64,000 bases of DNA, taken from contig CAXXNZ010000024.1 of the NCBI GenBank assembly GCA_963676075.2, forward strand, positions 1-64,000, read 5' to 3'. Below the pieces are notes generated by a model, which ran no database searches, had not been told where the DNA came from, and saw only the letters and a program-made list of their open reading frames with translations. Origin of the DNA: JAHJQZ01 sp963676075. GTDB taxonomy: Bacteria > Pseudomonadota > Alphaproteobacteria > Rhizobiales > Devosiaceae. Of the stretch, positions 26,034 to 36,159 are shown piece after piece. How positions within the stretch are numbered: position 1 is the stretch's first letter; every line of letters starts with the position of its first letter. Both the position numbers and the translations under genes were made by a program.

Positions 26034-26956
26034 CGCGCTTTCCTGCCGTATTTGATGCGGGGGTCGAGCACGAGATAGAGCATGTCGACGATAAAGATCA
26101 TCACCATCAGGATGGTGGCGTAGAAAATGGTGATGCCCATGATGGCGGTGTAGTCGCGATTGGTGATCGACAGGACGAAATGCCGGCCGATGCCGGGCAA
26201 AGCGAAGATCTGCTCGATGACGAAGGACCCGGTTAGAAGGTTGGCCGCCACCGGGCCGAGCACGGTCACGACGGGAATGAGCGAATTCCTCAGACCATGT
26301 TTGAACAGCACCTGTCCGGGACCGAGCCCTTTGGCCCTGGCCGTCGTCATGTAATCCTGCTGCAGCGTTTCGAGCAGGCTCGAACGCGCCAGCCGGGCGA
26401 CGAAGGATATCCAGAAGCCCGAAAGGGCAAAGACCGGCAGAAAATAGCCGCGCCAGTCGTCGAGGCCGAAAGTCGGCACCCAGCCGAGCCGGAGCGCGAA
26501 GACATAAAGCGCCAGCGTCGCGATGACATAGGACGGCACCGCGACCCCGATGGTTGCGATGATCATCACCAGGCTATCGGGCCAGCGGTTGCGGTTGAGC
26601 GCGGCGATAATGCCGAGCGGCACGCCGAGCGCGATGACGCAGATCAGCGCCAGAGCGCCGACCCGTGCCGTGACCGGCAGGCCCTCGGCGATCATCTGGT
26701 TGACGCTCATCCCCGGATACTTGAAGGAGGGGCCGAAATCGAGTGTCGCCACGCCCTTGAGATAATTGAGGTATTGCAGCCAGACGGGCTGATCGAGATG
26801 GAACTTGGCATTGAGCGCCGCCTGGATTTCCGGCGCCATCATCTTGTCGGAGACAAACGGTCCGCCCGGCACGACATGCATGAGAAAGAAGGTCAGCGTG
26901 ATGATGGCGAACAAGGTCGTCACCATCAGGCCCAGACGTTGCAGAACGTAACCCAT
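26030..26956 (-). CDS. oppB: Oligopeptide ABC transporter, permease OppB
   Basis: A 308-residue inner-membrane permease starting MGYVLQRLGLMVTTLFAI at 26956. The start is fixed by a one-base TGATG overlap with the preceding GAF gene. Features are the OppB N-terminal span, the periplasmic loop with LDQPVWLQYLNYL and DFGPSFKYPG, and the EAA loop TARAKGLGPGQVLFKHGLRN. It overlaps oppC by ATGA. Confidence 0.92.
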   Translation of the reverse strand: MGYVLQRLGLMVTTLFAIITLTFFLMHVVPGGPFVSDKMMAPEIQAALNAKFHLDQPVWLQYLNYLKGVATLDFGPSFKYPGMSVNQMIAEGLPVTARVGALALICVIALGVPLGIIAALNRNRWPDSLVMIIATIGVAVPSYVIATLALYVFALRLGWVPTFGLDDWRGYFLPVFALSGFWISFVARLARSSLLETLQQDYMTTARAKGLGPGQVLFKHGLRNSLIPVVTVLGPVAANLLTGSFVIEQIFALPGIGRHFVLSITNRDYTAIMGITIFYATILMVMIFIVDMLYLVLDPRIKYGRKAR

Positions 26957-27453
26957 CAGATGGTGAACCTGGACCGCAGCACGAGGAAACACGCCATCGC
27001 CGGCACGATCAGAGCGCGCGCCGCCGCGACGCGTTCGGGCGTGTAAAAGCCCTCCTCGTGCAACAGATTGATGCTGCCGAGCATCTCGCCGCCGGCAACG
27101 ACCGGCATGTTGATCGCCGACCCGCAACCGAGAGAGACGATGAGATCGAGATCGGGGAAATCGTCCTTCATCGCTTCGATGGAATTAACGACATAGACGA
27201 AACGTTCCTCGGTCATCTTGCGATAGGTCTCGTCAAAAACGATCGGCTTGGTGCCGAGGACCGGGTAGGCTTCTTCATCACTCGAATAGACACGGCGGAC
27301 ATAACCAGCCTGCGGGTTGTCGGCGGTCATGGTGAACAGTTTCATCCCGACAGTGGTCTCGGCGAACCGATGCAGGGCGCGTCCGAAATCCTTTTCGCTC
27401 TGCGCCACGGCAAGCGCGTCGGCAAATGCCGTCATTGGATCGGGGCTGGACAT
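26956..27453 (-). CDS. GAF-domain protein leading the peptide transporter operon
   Basis: A 165-residue cytoplasmic protein made essentially of one GAF domain: FAETTVGMKLFTMTAD near residue 30, PVLGTKPIVFDETYRKMTEE in the middle, and VSLGCGSAINMPVVAGGEMLGSINL, the GAF core strands, near 110-135. No output domain or HTH follows. GAF domains bind small ligands such as nucleotides or amino acids. The gene overlaps oppB by one base, so it is a genuine operon member. It might sense substrate or be an enzyme of the same fold; the free-methionine sulfoxide reductase cysteine pattern is not evident. Confidence 0.8.
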   Translation of the reverse strand: MSSPDPMTAFADALAVAQSEKDFGRALHRFAETTVGMKLFTMTADNPQAGYVRRVYSSDEEAYPVLGTKPIVFDETYRKMTEERFVYVVNSIEAMKDDFPDLDLIVSLGCGSAINMPVVAGGEMLGSINLLHEEGFYTPERVAAARALIVPAMACFLVLRSRFTI

Positions 27454-27527
27454 GCAAAAACCTGCGGAAAGGAGAGAGTCAGGCGGGTGGATGGGTCTTA
27501 ACTGGCATCATCTGGCCCGAAAGGTCA

Positions 27528-27545
27528 ATGCGGACCGCATGCGGT
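27528..27545. promoter_or_regulatory. Overlapping palindromes in the GAF-opp / efflux intergenic region
   Basis: ATGCGG-A-CCGCAT (27528-27540) and ACCGCATGCGGT (27534-27545) overlap, giving three alternating half-sites. The array lies 75-90 bases upstream of the GAF gene and about 200 bases before the divergent efflux operon. It is a strong candidate operator for one or both; the regulator is unknown. Confidence 0.45.
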
Positions 27546-27745
27546 AGGCTCGCAAAGACCTGCCACCGCCATGCACCAGCACATGGTCGATGATTCGGCT
27601 TGTCTGCCGGCGGTGAAAAAACATTGGGGTCGCCGTAAAAAACCAGCGACACATCGACGCCGCACAGCCGACAAAACCGGACAATTTGCATAAACTACAA
27701 CGCAACCTCTTGTGTCAGACGAACTTGGTGCACATAAGCTCGCCG

Positions 27746-28057
27746 ATGGACTTGTTGCGGAAACTGAATGGAAAAACCTTTGAAGGTGTGGCATGGCGCA
27801 TTGTGCTGGCCGCGCCTGTGCTTGCCGTGGCCGGCTGCTCGGGCACGGCCAATCCGCCGTCGGTCCCGCTGTTCGGTTCATATTTTCCGGCCTGGATCAT
27901 CTGTGCCCTGGTCGGTGTCGTCTTGGCCCTGGTCATACGCGCCCTGCTGGTTCGCACCCGGATCGACGAACACCTGCCAATGCCGCCGCTGGTCTATCTT
28001 AGCCTTGCCATCTCCGGCGGCATCGGGCTGTGGTTCCTGTGGTCGGGGGTGATGTGA
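27746..28057 (+). CDS. YtcA-like small membrane lipoprotein
   Basis: About 103 residues from ATG 27746. A lipobox LAVAGC after a basic and hydrophobic N-terminus predicts lipidation. Two hydrophobic spans follow (AWIICALVGVVLALVIRALL and a second near the C-terminus) separated by HLPMPPLVYLSL. This matches YtcA, the small protein encoded just upstream of mdtN in enterobacteria. It overlaps the next gene by TGATG. An in-frame ATG at 27686 would give a longer leader with no better ribosome site. Confidence 0.75.
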   Translation: MDLLRKLNGKTFEGVAWRIVLAAPVLAVAGCSGTANPPSVPLFGSYFPAWIICALVGVVLALVIRALLVRTRIDEHLPMPPLVYLSLAISGGIGLWFLWSGVM

Positions 28058-29103
28058 TGCGCGCGGTTCTCGGCAAGATCATCGGCTATGGCACCTTCGC
28101 GATCACCATCGCGCTGATCTACCTGGCCTGGAGCACGGTCTCGACCAGCCCGCGCACCGACGTCGCCGAAATCCATGCGCCGGTCGTTCACATCTCCTCG
28201 ATCGTGCCGGGGCGTATCATCTCGATAAAGGTCGAGAACAATGCCCGCGTTCAAAAAGGCGATGTTCTGTTCAGCGTCGACCCGAAATCCTATCAGCTCA
28301 GGCTTAAGCAGGCTCAGGCGGAATTGCGCGCCGCCGAATCCGAACTGGCGCAGGGCCAGCGCAACATTGACACGGCCCAGTCCAATGCCGACGTGGCGCA
28401 AAAGCAGATCGAGCGGGCCAGAAACAACGCCGATCTGGCCAAGCAGACGCTCGACCGGCTTGAGCCGCTGCTATCCAAGGGCTTCGTCACCGCCCAGCAG
28501 GTCGACCAGGCCAAGACCGCCTATTCCGACGCTCTGGTAAGCCTCGACCAGGCCCTGAAGCAGTCCCAAGGCGCGTCCAGCATCATCGGCACGCTCGATA
28601 CGCGGCAAGCCCAGGTCGACACCGCACGGGCATTGGTGGCGCTCGCCCAGCGCGACCTCGACAACACAACCATTCGCGCACCATTCGATGGGCTGGTCGT
28701 CGGCCTGACCACGGGCGTCGGCGAATTCATCATTTCCGGCCAAACCGTCTTCTCGATGATCGACACGGCAAACTGGGAGGCCGTGGCCTATTTCCGCGAA
28801 ACGGAGCTGCCAGCGATCCGTATCGGCGACAGCGCCAATATCTATATCATGGCCGCCCCCGACCAACCGGTCCGGGGCACGGTCGTGTCCATGGGCTGGG
28901 GCATCCGCTCCGAAGAGGAGATCACCGTTCTCGGCCTACCGGTCGTTTCCAGCTCGCTCAACTGGGTCAAGGTCGCCAAGCGCTTTCCGGTCTATGTCCA
29001 TCTCGACGATCCGCCACCCGACCTCATGCGCGTCGGCGCCTCCGCCATGGTGGCGATAGACGGCTCCACGGAGACGGCAGGGGATGGTGGTGGCGATCGC
29101 TGA
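28057..29103 (+). CDS. mdtN: HlyD-family periplasmic adaptor (MdtN-like)
   Basis: A 348-residue membrane fusion protein. One N-terminal span (about residues 8-28) is followed by a beta-barrel/lipoyl half (VVHISSIVPGRIISIKVE, NNARVQKGDVLFSVDP), a long coiled-coil hairpin (about 75-190, with QAQAELRAAESELAQG), the second lipoyl half (TTIRAPFDGLVVGL) and a beta-barrel domain. It would link the inner-membrane pump MdtO with the outer-membrane channel MdtP. Gene order YtcA-MdtN-MdtO-MdtP supports the assignment. Substrates of the family include dyes and aromatic compounds. Confidence 0.85.
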   Translation: MRAVLGKIIGYGTFAITIALIYLAWSTVSTSPRTDVAEIHAPVVHISSIVPGRIISIKVENNARVQKGDVLFSVDPKSYQLRLKQAQAELRAAESELAQGQRNIDTAQSNADVAQKQIERARNNADLAKQTLDRLEPLLSKGFVTAQQVDQAKTAYSDALVSLDQALKQSQGASSIIGTLDTRQAQVDTARALVALAQRDLDNTTIRAPFDGLVVGLTTGVGEFIISGQTVFSMIDTANWEAVAYFRETELPAIRIGDSANIYIMAAPDQPVRGTVVSMGWGIRSEEEITVLGLPVVSSSLNWVKVAKRFPVYVHLDDPPPDLMRVGASAMVAIDGSTETAGDGGGDR

Positions 29104-31214
29104 GGCGCTGCCCGGCGGTGCGATCCGTCCAGCCCGTCCTATAAGCGGGCCACACGGCAAGCCGGAACCGGCCAGTGTGCCGGTCGAAGCAAAATCCGGC
29201 AGGTTTCAGCGTGTGCTCAACGTCGTAATCGACGAACTCCGTCCCCTTCGAGGGCCGGCTCGGCATGTCGCTGCGCATGGTGCTGAGTGTCGTCGCCGTC
29301 GTGGTCTTCATGATGAGCCAGCAGATCCCCGAAGCGGTGCTGGCCTGCTACCTGGTTTTCTTCGCCTCGCGTCGCGACGCCGGCGCCGGCATGCTCAATT
29401 CGCTGGCACTGATCGTCGCCGTGACCGCCGGCGTTGCGCTCGGATTGGTCGTCATGCAGCTGTCGGCCGATCGATGTCGGATGGTCCGGCTGCTGCTCAT
29501 GGCGGGTTTCGCCTTCGGCGGCATGTACCTGTCGCAAGCCAGCCAGCTTGGCTCACTTGGTGCAACGGCCGGGTTTGTCTTCGTCTTTGCCCTGTCGCTC
29601 ATCGATTTCCTGCCCTATCCGGTGCTCATCTCGCATGCGCTGAGCTGGATCTGGGTGGTGGTGGCCCTGCCCATGGCCGTGCTGTTCGTAGTCAACCTGC
29701 TCTTCGGGCCGAATCCGGCGGTTCTGGCCCGGCGCTTTGTGGCCGACCGTCTCGCGGCCGTTGCGTCATTGCTCGATGGCGCGGACGGCGCCGACGCGGC
29801 AGCCAGGAAACTTCTCGCCGAAAAAAGCAGCGAAGTCGGAACGCTTATGCGCGGCGGCCGCATCTTCGGCTACCTGTCAGCCGAGGAGGCGCGAAGACTT
29901 TGCGGCCTGGCGTCGCTGTCGGGCGAAGTGTTGGCGCTGGCGCGGGCTGCCGGTCACGACCCGGTCTTGGCCCGTGATTTCGCTGCACTGGCAGCGGCCA
30001 TTGCCGAGAAACGCCATGACCTGCCCCAGGGGCATGCACGCTTTTTAACACCGCAAACAGCCGCATTGGCCGCAAGCGCCGATCGCCTCGCCGCAATGTG
30101 GGAGGGGCGTGCGGATCATGCCTGCCCGGAGGCGCCGCGCGAAGGCCTGTTTTTTGCCGATGCCACGACAAACCCGGCCTATTGGCAGTTCGCCTTCAAG
30201 ACGGTGATGGCCGCCTTCATCACCTACATGATCTATACGGCCTGGGACTGGTTCGAGATCCACACCGCCATGATCACCTGCTTTTATGTGGCGCTCGCCT
30301 CGACCGGAGAAACGCTGCACAAGGCAGCACTGCGCATTACCGGCGCCCTGATCGGCGGCGCCCTGGGATTGGGTTCGATCGTCTTCCTGATGCCGCACAT
30401 GACCGATATCGGCCACCTGATGGTTCTGGTCGCTGTTGTCAGCTTCCTGGCTGCCTGGGTCGCCAGCGGTTCGGAGATGATCCGCTATGCCGGCTGGCAG
30501 ATGGCATTGGCCTTTTTTCTGTGCGTTCTGCCCAACATCACCACCAGCTTCCTGCCCTCCGGGTTCGCGCCGGTTTTCGACACCAGCGTCGCCTCCGACC
30601 GGGTACTCGGCATCCTCATCGGCAATGTTGTCGTTGCCGTGGTCTTTCTCAGCTTCTGGCCGGCGAGCATCTCCGAGCCCCTGAGCAAAACACTGGGCGA
30701 AGCGATCCGCCTCATTCATGCCCGGCTTGCCGGGGTGCCGGCCAGTCTGGCGGAAATCTGGCAAAACCTGAGCGAAGCCCAACGCCTCAGCGGGTTGTCG
30801 CAATTCGAGGTTAGCAGGCTGCGCTTCCGATCCCCGATCATGCCGCACGTGCCGACGATCCTTTGCGTGGCGGAGAGCGCCGCATCACGCTTGGCGCGGA
30901 TCGAGGTCATCAAGATGAGCCCACGACACCTATACGGCGCGCCACGCTGTGCAAAAGCTGCACTTGATGGCCATGAATCGGCGACAGCAGCGTTTCTGGA
31001 CCTGGTCGCTTCGTCTATTGTCGCGCCCGAACCACAGGCAAGACCCATGTTGCTCGCCGCGCTCGCTGACAGTGCTTCAACACTTGACCGCCTCAACCGG
31101 CTTGCCGGCAGGCTCGATACGCATGCGCGCTGGCATGACGATCTCATGGCGCGTCTTGCCGAGTACCAGCGATTGCAGGCCGAGCTCGATCAGGCCATCA
31201 GGAGGCTCGCATGA
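29084..31214 (+). pseudogene. mdtO: FUSC-type efflux inner-membrane protein (MdtO-like), frameshifted
   Basis: The N-terminal segment is in one frame from ATG 29084 up to VLNVVIDELRP and continues in another frame as FEGRLG-MSLRMVLSVV, with the switch at CCCC (29243-29246). Removing one C restores a single frame of about 709 residues. The remainder is intact: two sets of hydrophobic helices (MLNSLALIVAVTAGVALG; FKTVMAAFITYMIYTAWD) separated by a soluble region, as in aromatic-acid exporter/FUSC proteins. If real, translation could start only at MSLRMV (29265), giving a 649-residue protein missing the leader. Sequencing error is the alternative. Confidence 0.75.
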
Positions 31215-32728
31215 CACCCTCCCGCCTGCTTTTGCCACTCGCCGGTCTTGTGTCGGCACTGATCATTGCCGGATGTTCGAGCACCAGCGTTCTGGCACCC
31301 AAGAGTGCCACGACACCCTATCGCGGCACAGCGGGGGAAGTGGCCACCGCCCCGGGCACGGATGACTACGCGGTAACGCCCGACGCCTCCATGCCGATCG
31401 TCATTGCCAAGCCCGAGATCGATCCCGGCCATACCTATTCCCTGCCCGAGCTGATCGACATCGCCCAGATGGCGAACCCTGTCACCCGCGGCGCCTGGCA
31501 GCGCGCCCGCGAGGCGGCGGGCGTCGTCGGCGTCGCCAGGGGCGCCTATCTTCCGATCCTTTCGGCCAATGTTCTGGCAGGCTATGCCGTCACCTCGACA
31601 ACGGCGCCGGGCATCAGGGTGCCGCCTCTCATCAATATCCCGCCGGGAGACCTCACGACCTCGGGGAGCCAGCTCGCGCCAGCACTGACGGTCGAATGGC
31701 TGCTGTTCGATTTCGGCGGCCGCGACGCGGCGCTCAAGAGCGCCGAGCAACTGTCCTTCGCCGCCAATGTCTCGTTCAACATGGCGCACCAGAAGCTGAT
31801 TTTCGATGTCGCCGCATCCTATTTCCAGTACAGCGCCGCGCGTGCGCAGACCCGCATTAACCGCGAGGCGCTCGACAATGTCAGGCTGGTCCAGACAGCC
31901 GCCGAGGCGCGGCTCGACCAGGGCATCGGCACGACCATGGAAGTGGCGCAAGCCAAACAGCAGGTGGCTCAGGCCGAGTTCGACCTGACCCAGGCGCGCG
32001 GCGGCGAACGCGCCGCCTATTCCTCGCTGCTGGCGGCCATGGGCATTTCGCCGACGATCACGCTCAAGGTGAAGGATGTCTCCGGACGCGCCCTGCCCCG
32101 CGCCGTACCCGCCAATCTCGATGCACTGATCGACAATTCGCTGCAGCGGCGCCCCGACGTGCAGGCCGCCTTTGCCCGGGTCAAGGCCGGCAAGCAAGGC
32201 ATTACCGCCGCCGAAGCCGAATTCCTGCCCAAGATCGCACTGACCGGGATGGTCAACCGGACCTGGGGCGGCCTCTCGGTCGAAGACAACCGTTTTGGCA
32301 CGACCACACTCGATTCCGACCAGCCAAATGCCGCCATCGGCATTGGCATCAGGTTCCCGATCTTTGACGGCGGCATGCGCAAGTCGCGTCTCGACACGGC
32401 CCGAGCCCACGCCGCCGCCACTGAACAGGATTTTGCCAAGCTGCAAAGCGAAGCGGCGCGGCAGATTGTCGTCGCCTATGATGCGTTAAGGACCGGGCTG
32501 TCCGGCCACAGGGCGGCATCTGAGCTGGTCAAGGCGGCACGGACCAACCATCAGGCAGCGCTCGAATACTACGAGAACGGCCTCGGCACCCTGTCCGAGG
32601 TCAGCATCACCCAGACCGGTCTTCTCAAGGCCCTTTTTGCCGAGGCCCAGGCGCGCTCCAATGTCTTTGGCGCGGCGGCCACGCTGGCCTTCGCCACCGG
32701 TCAATTGACAAACGCCAACGTGCCGTAG
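31211..32728 (+). CDS. mdtP: Outer-membrane efflux lipoprotein (TolC/NodT type, MdtP-like)
   Basis: A 505-residue outer-membrane factor. The signal peptide ends in IIAGCSS, a lipobox, so the protein is lipid-anchored. Two repeats of the outer-membrane efflux protein domain follow; characteristic pieces are LPELIDIAQMANPVTR, VARGAYLPILSANVLAG, LDNVRLVQTAAEARLDQG and YYENGLGTLSEVSITQTG. It would form the trimeric exit duct for MdtNO. It overlaps mdtO by 4 bases and ends the operon. A convergent gene begins 12 bases after its stop. Confidence 0.87.
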   Translation: MTPSRLLLPLAGLVSALIIAGCSSTSVLAPKSATTPYRGTAGEVATAPGTDDYAVTPDASMPIVIAKPEIDPGHTYSLPELIDIAQMANPVTRGAWQRAREAAGVVGVARGAYLPILSANVLAGYAVTSTTAPGIRVPPLINIPPGDLTTSGSQLAPALTVEWLLFDFGGRDAALKSAEQLSFAANVSFNMAHQKLIFDVAASYFQYSAARAQTRINREALDNVRLVQTAAEARLDQGIGTTMEVAQAKQQVAQAEFDLTQARGGERAAYSSLLAAMGISPTITLKVKDVSGRALPRAVPANLDALIDNSLQRRPDVQAAFARVKAGKQGITAAEAEFLPKIALTGMVNRTWGGLSVEDNRFGTTTLDSDQPNAAIGIGIRFPIFDGGMRKSRLDTARAHAAATEQDFAKLQSEAARQIVVAYDALRTGLSGHRAASELVKAARTNHQAALEYYENGLGTLSEVSITQTGLLKALFAEAQARSNVFGAAATLAFATGQLTNANVP

Positions 32729-32740
32729 CCCACGCAGTTA

Positions 32741-33766
32741 TTAGCGAACGAGAATTCCACGCCTGATGGCCTGCTGCTGCGCTTTCAGCGCCAGTTCGGT
32801 CACGGTGAAGGTGTGGGACTGCGGACAGGCCGTGTCGGTGCGGTCGCGGATATCGGCGGCCAGGTTCTCGAAATAGGGCAGCTCGGCGGTCGAGCAATCG
32901 ACATATTCGTAGTCGGTGCCGTTGAACAGGAACAGGTGGTCGGTGCCAGGGCGCCCCTTGAGGTCGACATATTTGCGCAGCTCGATCTGGCCCTCGGTGC
33001 CATAGAGGAACAACCGCCCGTCGCCCCAGTTCGGCAGGGCATCGGCAGTGTACCAGTCGAGACGGACATAGCCCTGCGTGTCGCCGCCGGTCAGGTTCAT
33101 CTCACCGAAGTCCTCGAACTGCGGATGATCGGGATTGACGAAATTGCCGACCGCCGCATGGACGATCTCGGCGCTGTCTAGCCCGGCGAAATGCAGATAC
33201 TGGTCGATCTGGTGGGTGCCGATATCGGCAAGAATGCCGCCATAGAGCGCCGGGTCAAAAAACCAGTCCGGACGCATCTGGATATTGAGCCGGTGCGGTC
33301 CCATGCCGACAGTCTGCACGAGCTTGCCGATGCGGCCCTGACGTACAAGTTCGGTGGCGACCGTCACGGCACGCACCTCAAACCGTTCCGAGAAATCGAC
33401 ACTCCAGATACGTCCTGTTTCAGCGACGACGGCCCGGATTCGCTCGAGCTCTTCAAGGGTGATGCAGCCGGGCTTGTCGAGCATGACGTCCTTGCCGTGG
33501 CGCATGGCCTCGATGGCAAGGTCGGCCCGTTCATGCGGCGCCGCCGCAATCAGGACCAGTGCGATCGACTCGTCATCGAGAATGCGCTGACGCTCGGCGA
33601 TTCTCGGGGTGTCGGGAAAGCGTTTGAGGAAACCGGCGAGCGGTTGCGGCTCGCCCTTTGTCCAGTATCCCGCCATCTCGCAGCCGGCAGCGATCATGCC
33701 CTCTGCCATGCCGTAGATGTGGCGATGATCAAGGCCGATCGCGGCAAAGCGCACGCCCATATTCAT
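32741..33766 (-). CDS. Gfo/Idh/MocA-family oxidoreductase
   Basis: A 341-residue NAD(P)-dependent sugar-type dehydrogenase. The N-terminal Rossmann fold starts VRFAAIGLDHRHIYGMAEG, unusual for lacking the common GxGxxG but typical of one subgroup. The substrate-domain signature is MLDKPGCITLEE (the D/E-K-P motif), and GGILADIGTHQIDQYLHF holds the conserved His region. Neighbours encode a short-chain dehydrogenase, a GH88-like hydrolase, a second Gfo/Idh protein and a sugar isomerase, so a role in oxidising a uronide-derived sugar is likely. Exact substrate unknown. No frameshift. Confidence 0.82.
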   Translation of the reverse strand: MNMGVRFAAIGLDHRHIYGMAEGMIAAGCEMAGYWTKGEPQPLAGFLKRFPDTPRIAERQRILDDESIALVLIAAAPHERADLAIEAMRHGKDVMLDKPGCITLEELERIRAVVAETGRIWSVDFSERFEVRAVTVATELVRQGRIGKLVQTVGMGPHRLNIQMRPDWFFDPALYGGILADIGTHQIDQYLHFAGLDSAEIVHAAVGNFVNPDHPQFEDFGEMNLTGGDTQGYVRLDWYTADALPNWGDGRLFLYGTEGQIELRKYVDLKGRPGTDHLFLFNGTDYEYVDCSTAELPYFENLAADIRDRTDTACPQSHTFTVTELALKAQQQAIRRGILVR

Positions 33767-33800
33767 TGTGTCCTCCTTGCCGCACCGACGGCGGCTGTTC

Positions 33801-34581
33801 TTATAGGCGCGACAGCGTCAGGCCACCATCGGCATTGATGACGCTGCCGGTTTGAAAATCCCATTTCCGGTCCGGCGAGAGCGCTGACGGCAGAAGCGAC
33901 ATCGGCGCCTTCGCCCCAGCGCGCGGCCGGCACGAGGCCATCGGCGATCAGGGCATCGTATTTCGACGAGACCTTGGCGGTCATATCGGTGCGTATGATG
34001 CCCGGCCGAACCTCGAACACCGGAATGCCCTCCGGCGCAAGTCTTGCGGCGAAGCCTTGCACCGCCATGGCAAGGCCCGCCTTCGAGACCGAATATTCGA
34101 CCCGGTTGAGCGAAACCATTTCAGCCGAACAGGAGGTGACGAAGATCAGCGCCTGCCCCGGCTTCGGGCCGGCGGCAATCATCCGGTTGGCAACGGCCTG
34201 AGCGAAAAAGAACGCACCGCGCAAATTGACGCCCATCACCTTGTCGTAATTTTCAGGCGTGGTTTCAAGGATATCGAGCCGCTGCGGTGGCGCGATGCCG
34301 GCATTGGACACCAGCACATCGACGGGATCGAGCGCCGCCTCGACGTCCATGAGCACACGGTGGTGATCGTCGAGATCGTCGATCCGTCCATCAATATAGG
34401 TCACCCGCGTCTCGTGGCGGGCGATCTGCTTGAGGGCAGCTTGCGCCACATCATCTTCGGGTGCAGTGCCGGTGATGGCAACATCGAAGCCGTCGGCGGC
34501 AAGGGCGTCGGCGATCGCCAGCCCGATGCCACGACGGCCGCCGGTGACAAGGGCGACGCGGCGGTGTTCGGAAGTGCTCAT
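33801..34581 (-). pseudogene. Short-chain dehydrogenase/reductase with a C-terminal frameshift
   Basis: An SDR with the cofactor motif TGGRRGIGLAIADAL, NAG in VLVSNAGIAPP, catalytic Ser region IFVTSCSAEMVS and YxxxK as YSVSKAGLAM. Near the end the frame breaks: after AGPEMGF the family ending FQTGSVINADGGLTLSRL is encoded in the next frame and stops at 33801-33803. The break is at AAAA on the plus strand (33855-33858), one base too many. As written, translation would read on into a non-homologous tail to about 33763. The catalytic core is intact, so some activity might survive if the shift is real. Confidence 0.75.
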
Positions 34582-34593
34582 GCCAGTCTCTCC

Positions 34594-35967
34594 CTAGATA
34601 GCAAAGAAGGTCGGATAGGGTTCACCCGAGCCCATGCGACCGATCAGATGGACCAGTTCGCGCATGTGATAATCGCCCCACATCGTCGCTTCGCCGGACG
34701 GGTTCCTGCGCCCCGGCTGCACATGGTCCCAGCCGTTCGGGCGGTGGTACTGGGAGTGCAGCACCAGGCCCTGATGATCGGCATCGGACGACAGGTAGTT
34801 GGGACCGAGCAGGGTGTTGAGCACCGTCAGTCCGGCCTGAACATAGCTCGCCGCATTGTCGCGCTTGTTGGCTGCAAGCCAGTTGCCATAGCGGATCAAC
34901 CCTTGGGCGCCGATGGCGGCAGCCGAAGAGTCGACCGGCTCGATGTCGTTTTCGGGTTCCGACGGGCGGGCATAGACATCTCCGAGCGCCTTGAGTCCCG
35001 GCGCGCCGGTGTCCCAATAGGGAATGCCGTCGGTCGCGGTGTGTGCGATGTAGAAATCGCATGTCGCCGCGGCAGCGCGGTCGAACAGATCGACGACCTC
35101 GGCTTTGCCGCCGAGGCCGGCAAATGGTGTGTCGTCAAGCGTGTCGAACCATTCGAGCAACTCGGCATACCCGGCCATGGCCCAGCTGAGCCCGCGCGTC
35201 CAGGTGGAAAACCCTGTGTAGCCCTGCTGGGTGCCGACACAACGGAAAGCGCCGCTGACGGTGTTGAAGATCGCCTCATGGGCGGTGCGGCCACGCTCGT
35301 CCCAGATGTCCCGCCCCTCGCCCCAGAACAGATTGTACTGGGCCGTCGCCCGCGCATGGGCGATCAGCCTGTCGAACAACGGGATGACAGCATCGCCCTC
35401 GCCCTTGACGACATGGCCGAGCTGATGGCCGAGCGCCAGGATCCTGAGGGTGCGCATGGTGTCGATGAACAACGAATGCGGACCGTTGAAGGAATGGATA
35501 TAGCCCTTGCCACCGCCGAGATCGGTCCAGCGCCGCGCCTGCACTGCCGCGGAGGCCTTTATAGCCAGCGCGAAATATTCCTTTTGCCATTCATTGTGCG
35601 GAATACGGCCCTCTTTCATCAGTCGTAGCAGGTTGCCGTAGGTCGAGACCTGGTTGAAGCCGTGATCGTGCACGCCGAAATGGGTGATATGGGCCGGCAT
35701 GTCGGCGCGGGTGCGCGCGAGGCCGAGTGCCAGAAAGCTCTCGTCGCCTGTCGCGTCGAACTGCAGGAGGGCCGAACCGAATTCGAACCCTTGCGTCCAG
35801 TCGGTCCAGCCGCGCGGCGAATAGAGCCCGGCGACGGTGTGCACCGGCGCGCCGGCGGAGCGGTCGAGCGTCTGGTCGATCGACATGATCTTGGTTCCGG
35901 AGACCTGCCACATGGTCCCGATCGCCGGCAGCAAGGCGCCCGGTGTCAGAGTAAAGTCGATTTTCAT
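34594..35967 (-). CDS. GH88-like unsaturated glucuronyl hydrolase
   Basis: A 457-residue protein with the (alpha/alpha)6-barrel look of GH88/GH105 enzymes: repeated helical segments with WTRGLSWAMAGYAELLEW, TATDGIPYWDTGAPG and the motif DSSAAAIGAQGLIRYG. Such enzymes hydrate and release the 4,5-unsaturated uronic acid left by polysaccharide lyases. No signal peptide is seen, so it acts in the cytoplasm on imported oligosaccharides. It is 12 bases upstream of the SDR gene in the same direction. I judge the family from these motifs; substrate is not deducible. Confidence 0.75.
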   Translation of the reverse strand: MKIDFTLTPGALLPAIGTMWQVSGTKIMSIDQTLDRSAGAPVHTVAGLYSPRGWTDWTQGFEFGSALLQFDATGDESFLALGLARTRADMPAHITHFGVHDHGFNQVSTYGNLLRLMKEGRIPHNEWQKEYFALAIKASAAVQARRWTDLGGGKGYIHSFNGPHSLFIDTMRTLRILALGHQLGHVVKGEGDAVIPLFDRLIAHARATAQYNLFWGEGRDIWDERGRTAHEAIFNTVSGAFRCVGTQQGYTGFSTWTRGLSWAMAGYAELLEWFDTLDDTPFAGLGGKAEVVDLFDRAAAATCDFYIAHTATDGIPYWDTGAPGLKALGDVYARPSEPENDIEPVDSSAAAIGAQGLIRYGNWLAANKRDNAASYVQAGLTVLNTLLGPNYLSSDADHQGLVLHSQYHRPNGWDHVQPGRRNPSGEATMWGDYHMRELVHLIGRMGSGEPYPTFFAI

Positions 35968-36159
35968 CGGGCGTCCCTTGATCCTGAGCGTGTTTTTCCT
36001 AGCAGAAGGAATGACCGATCCGTGTCCGACTAATGCGCCCGGCGTGCCCGGCTTCGGGCGATTGCGCGCCGAAACGATGTCGTCAGTCTTGACTCCTCCA
36101 TGCCCCGAAACCTAACACTACCAACCAGTAAGTAACAAGACTCGTCGGGGGTGGGGGAG

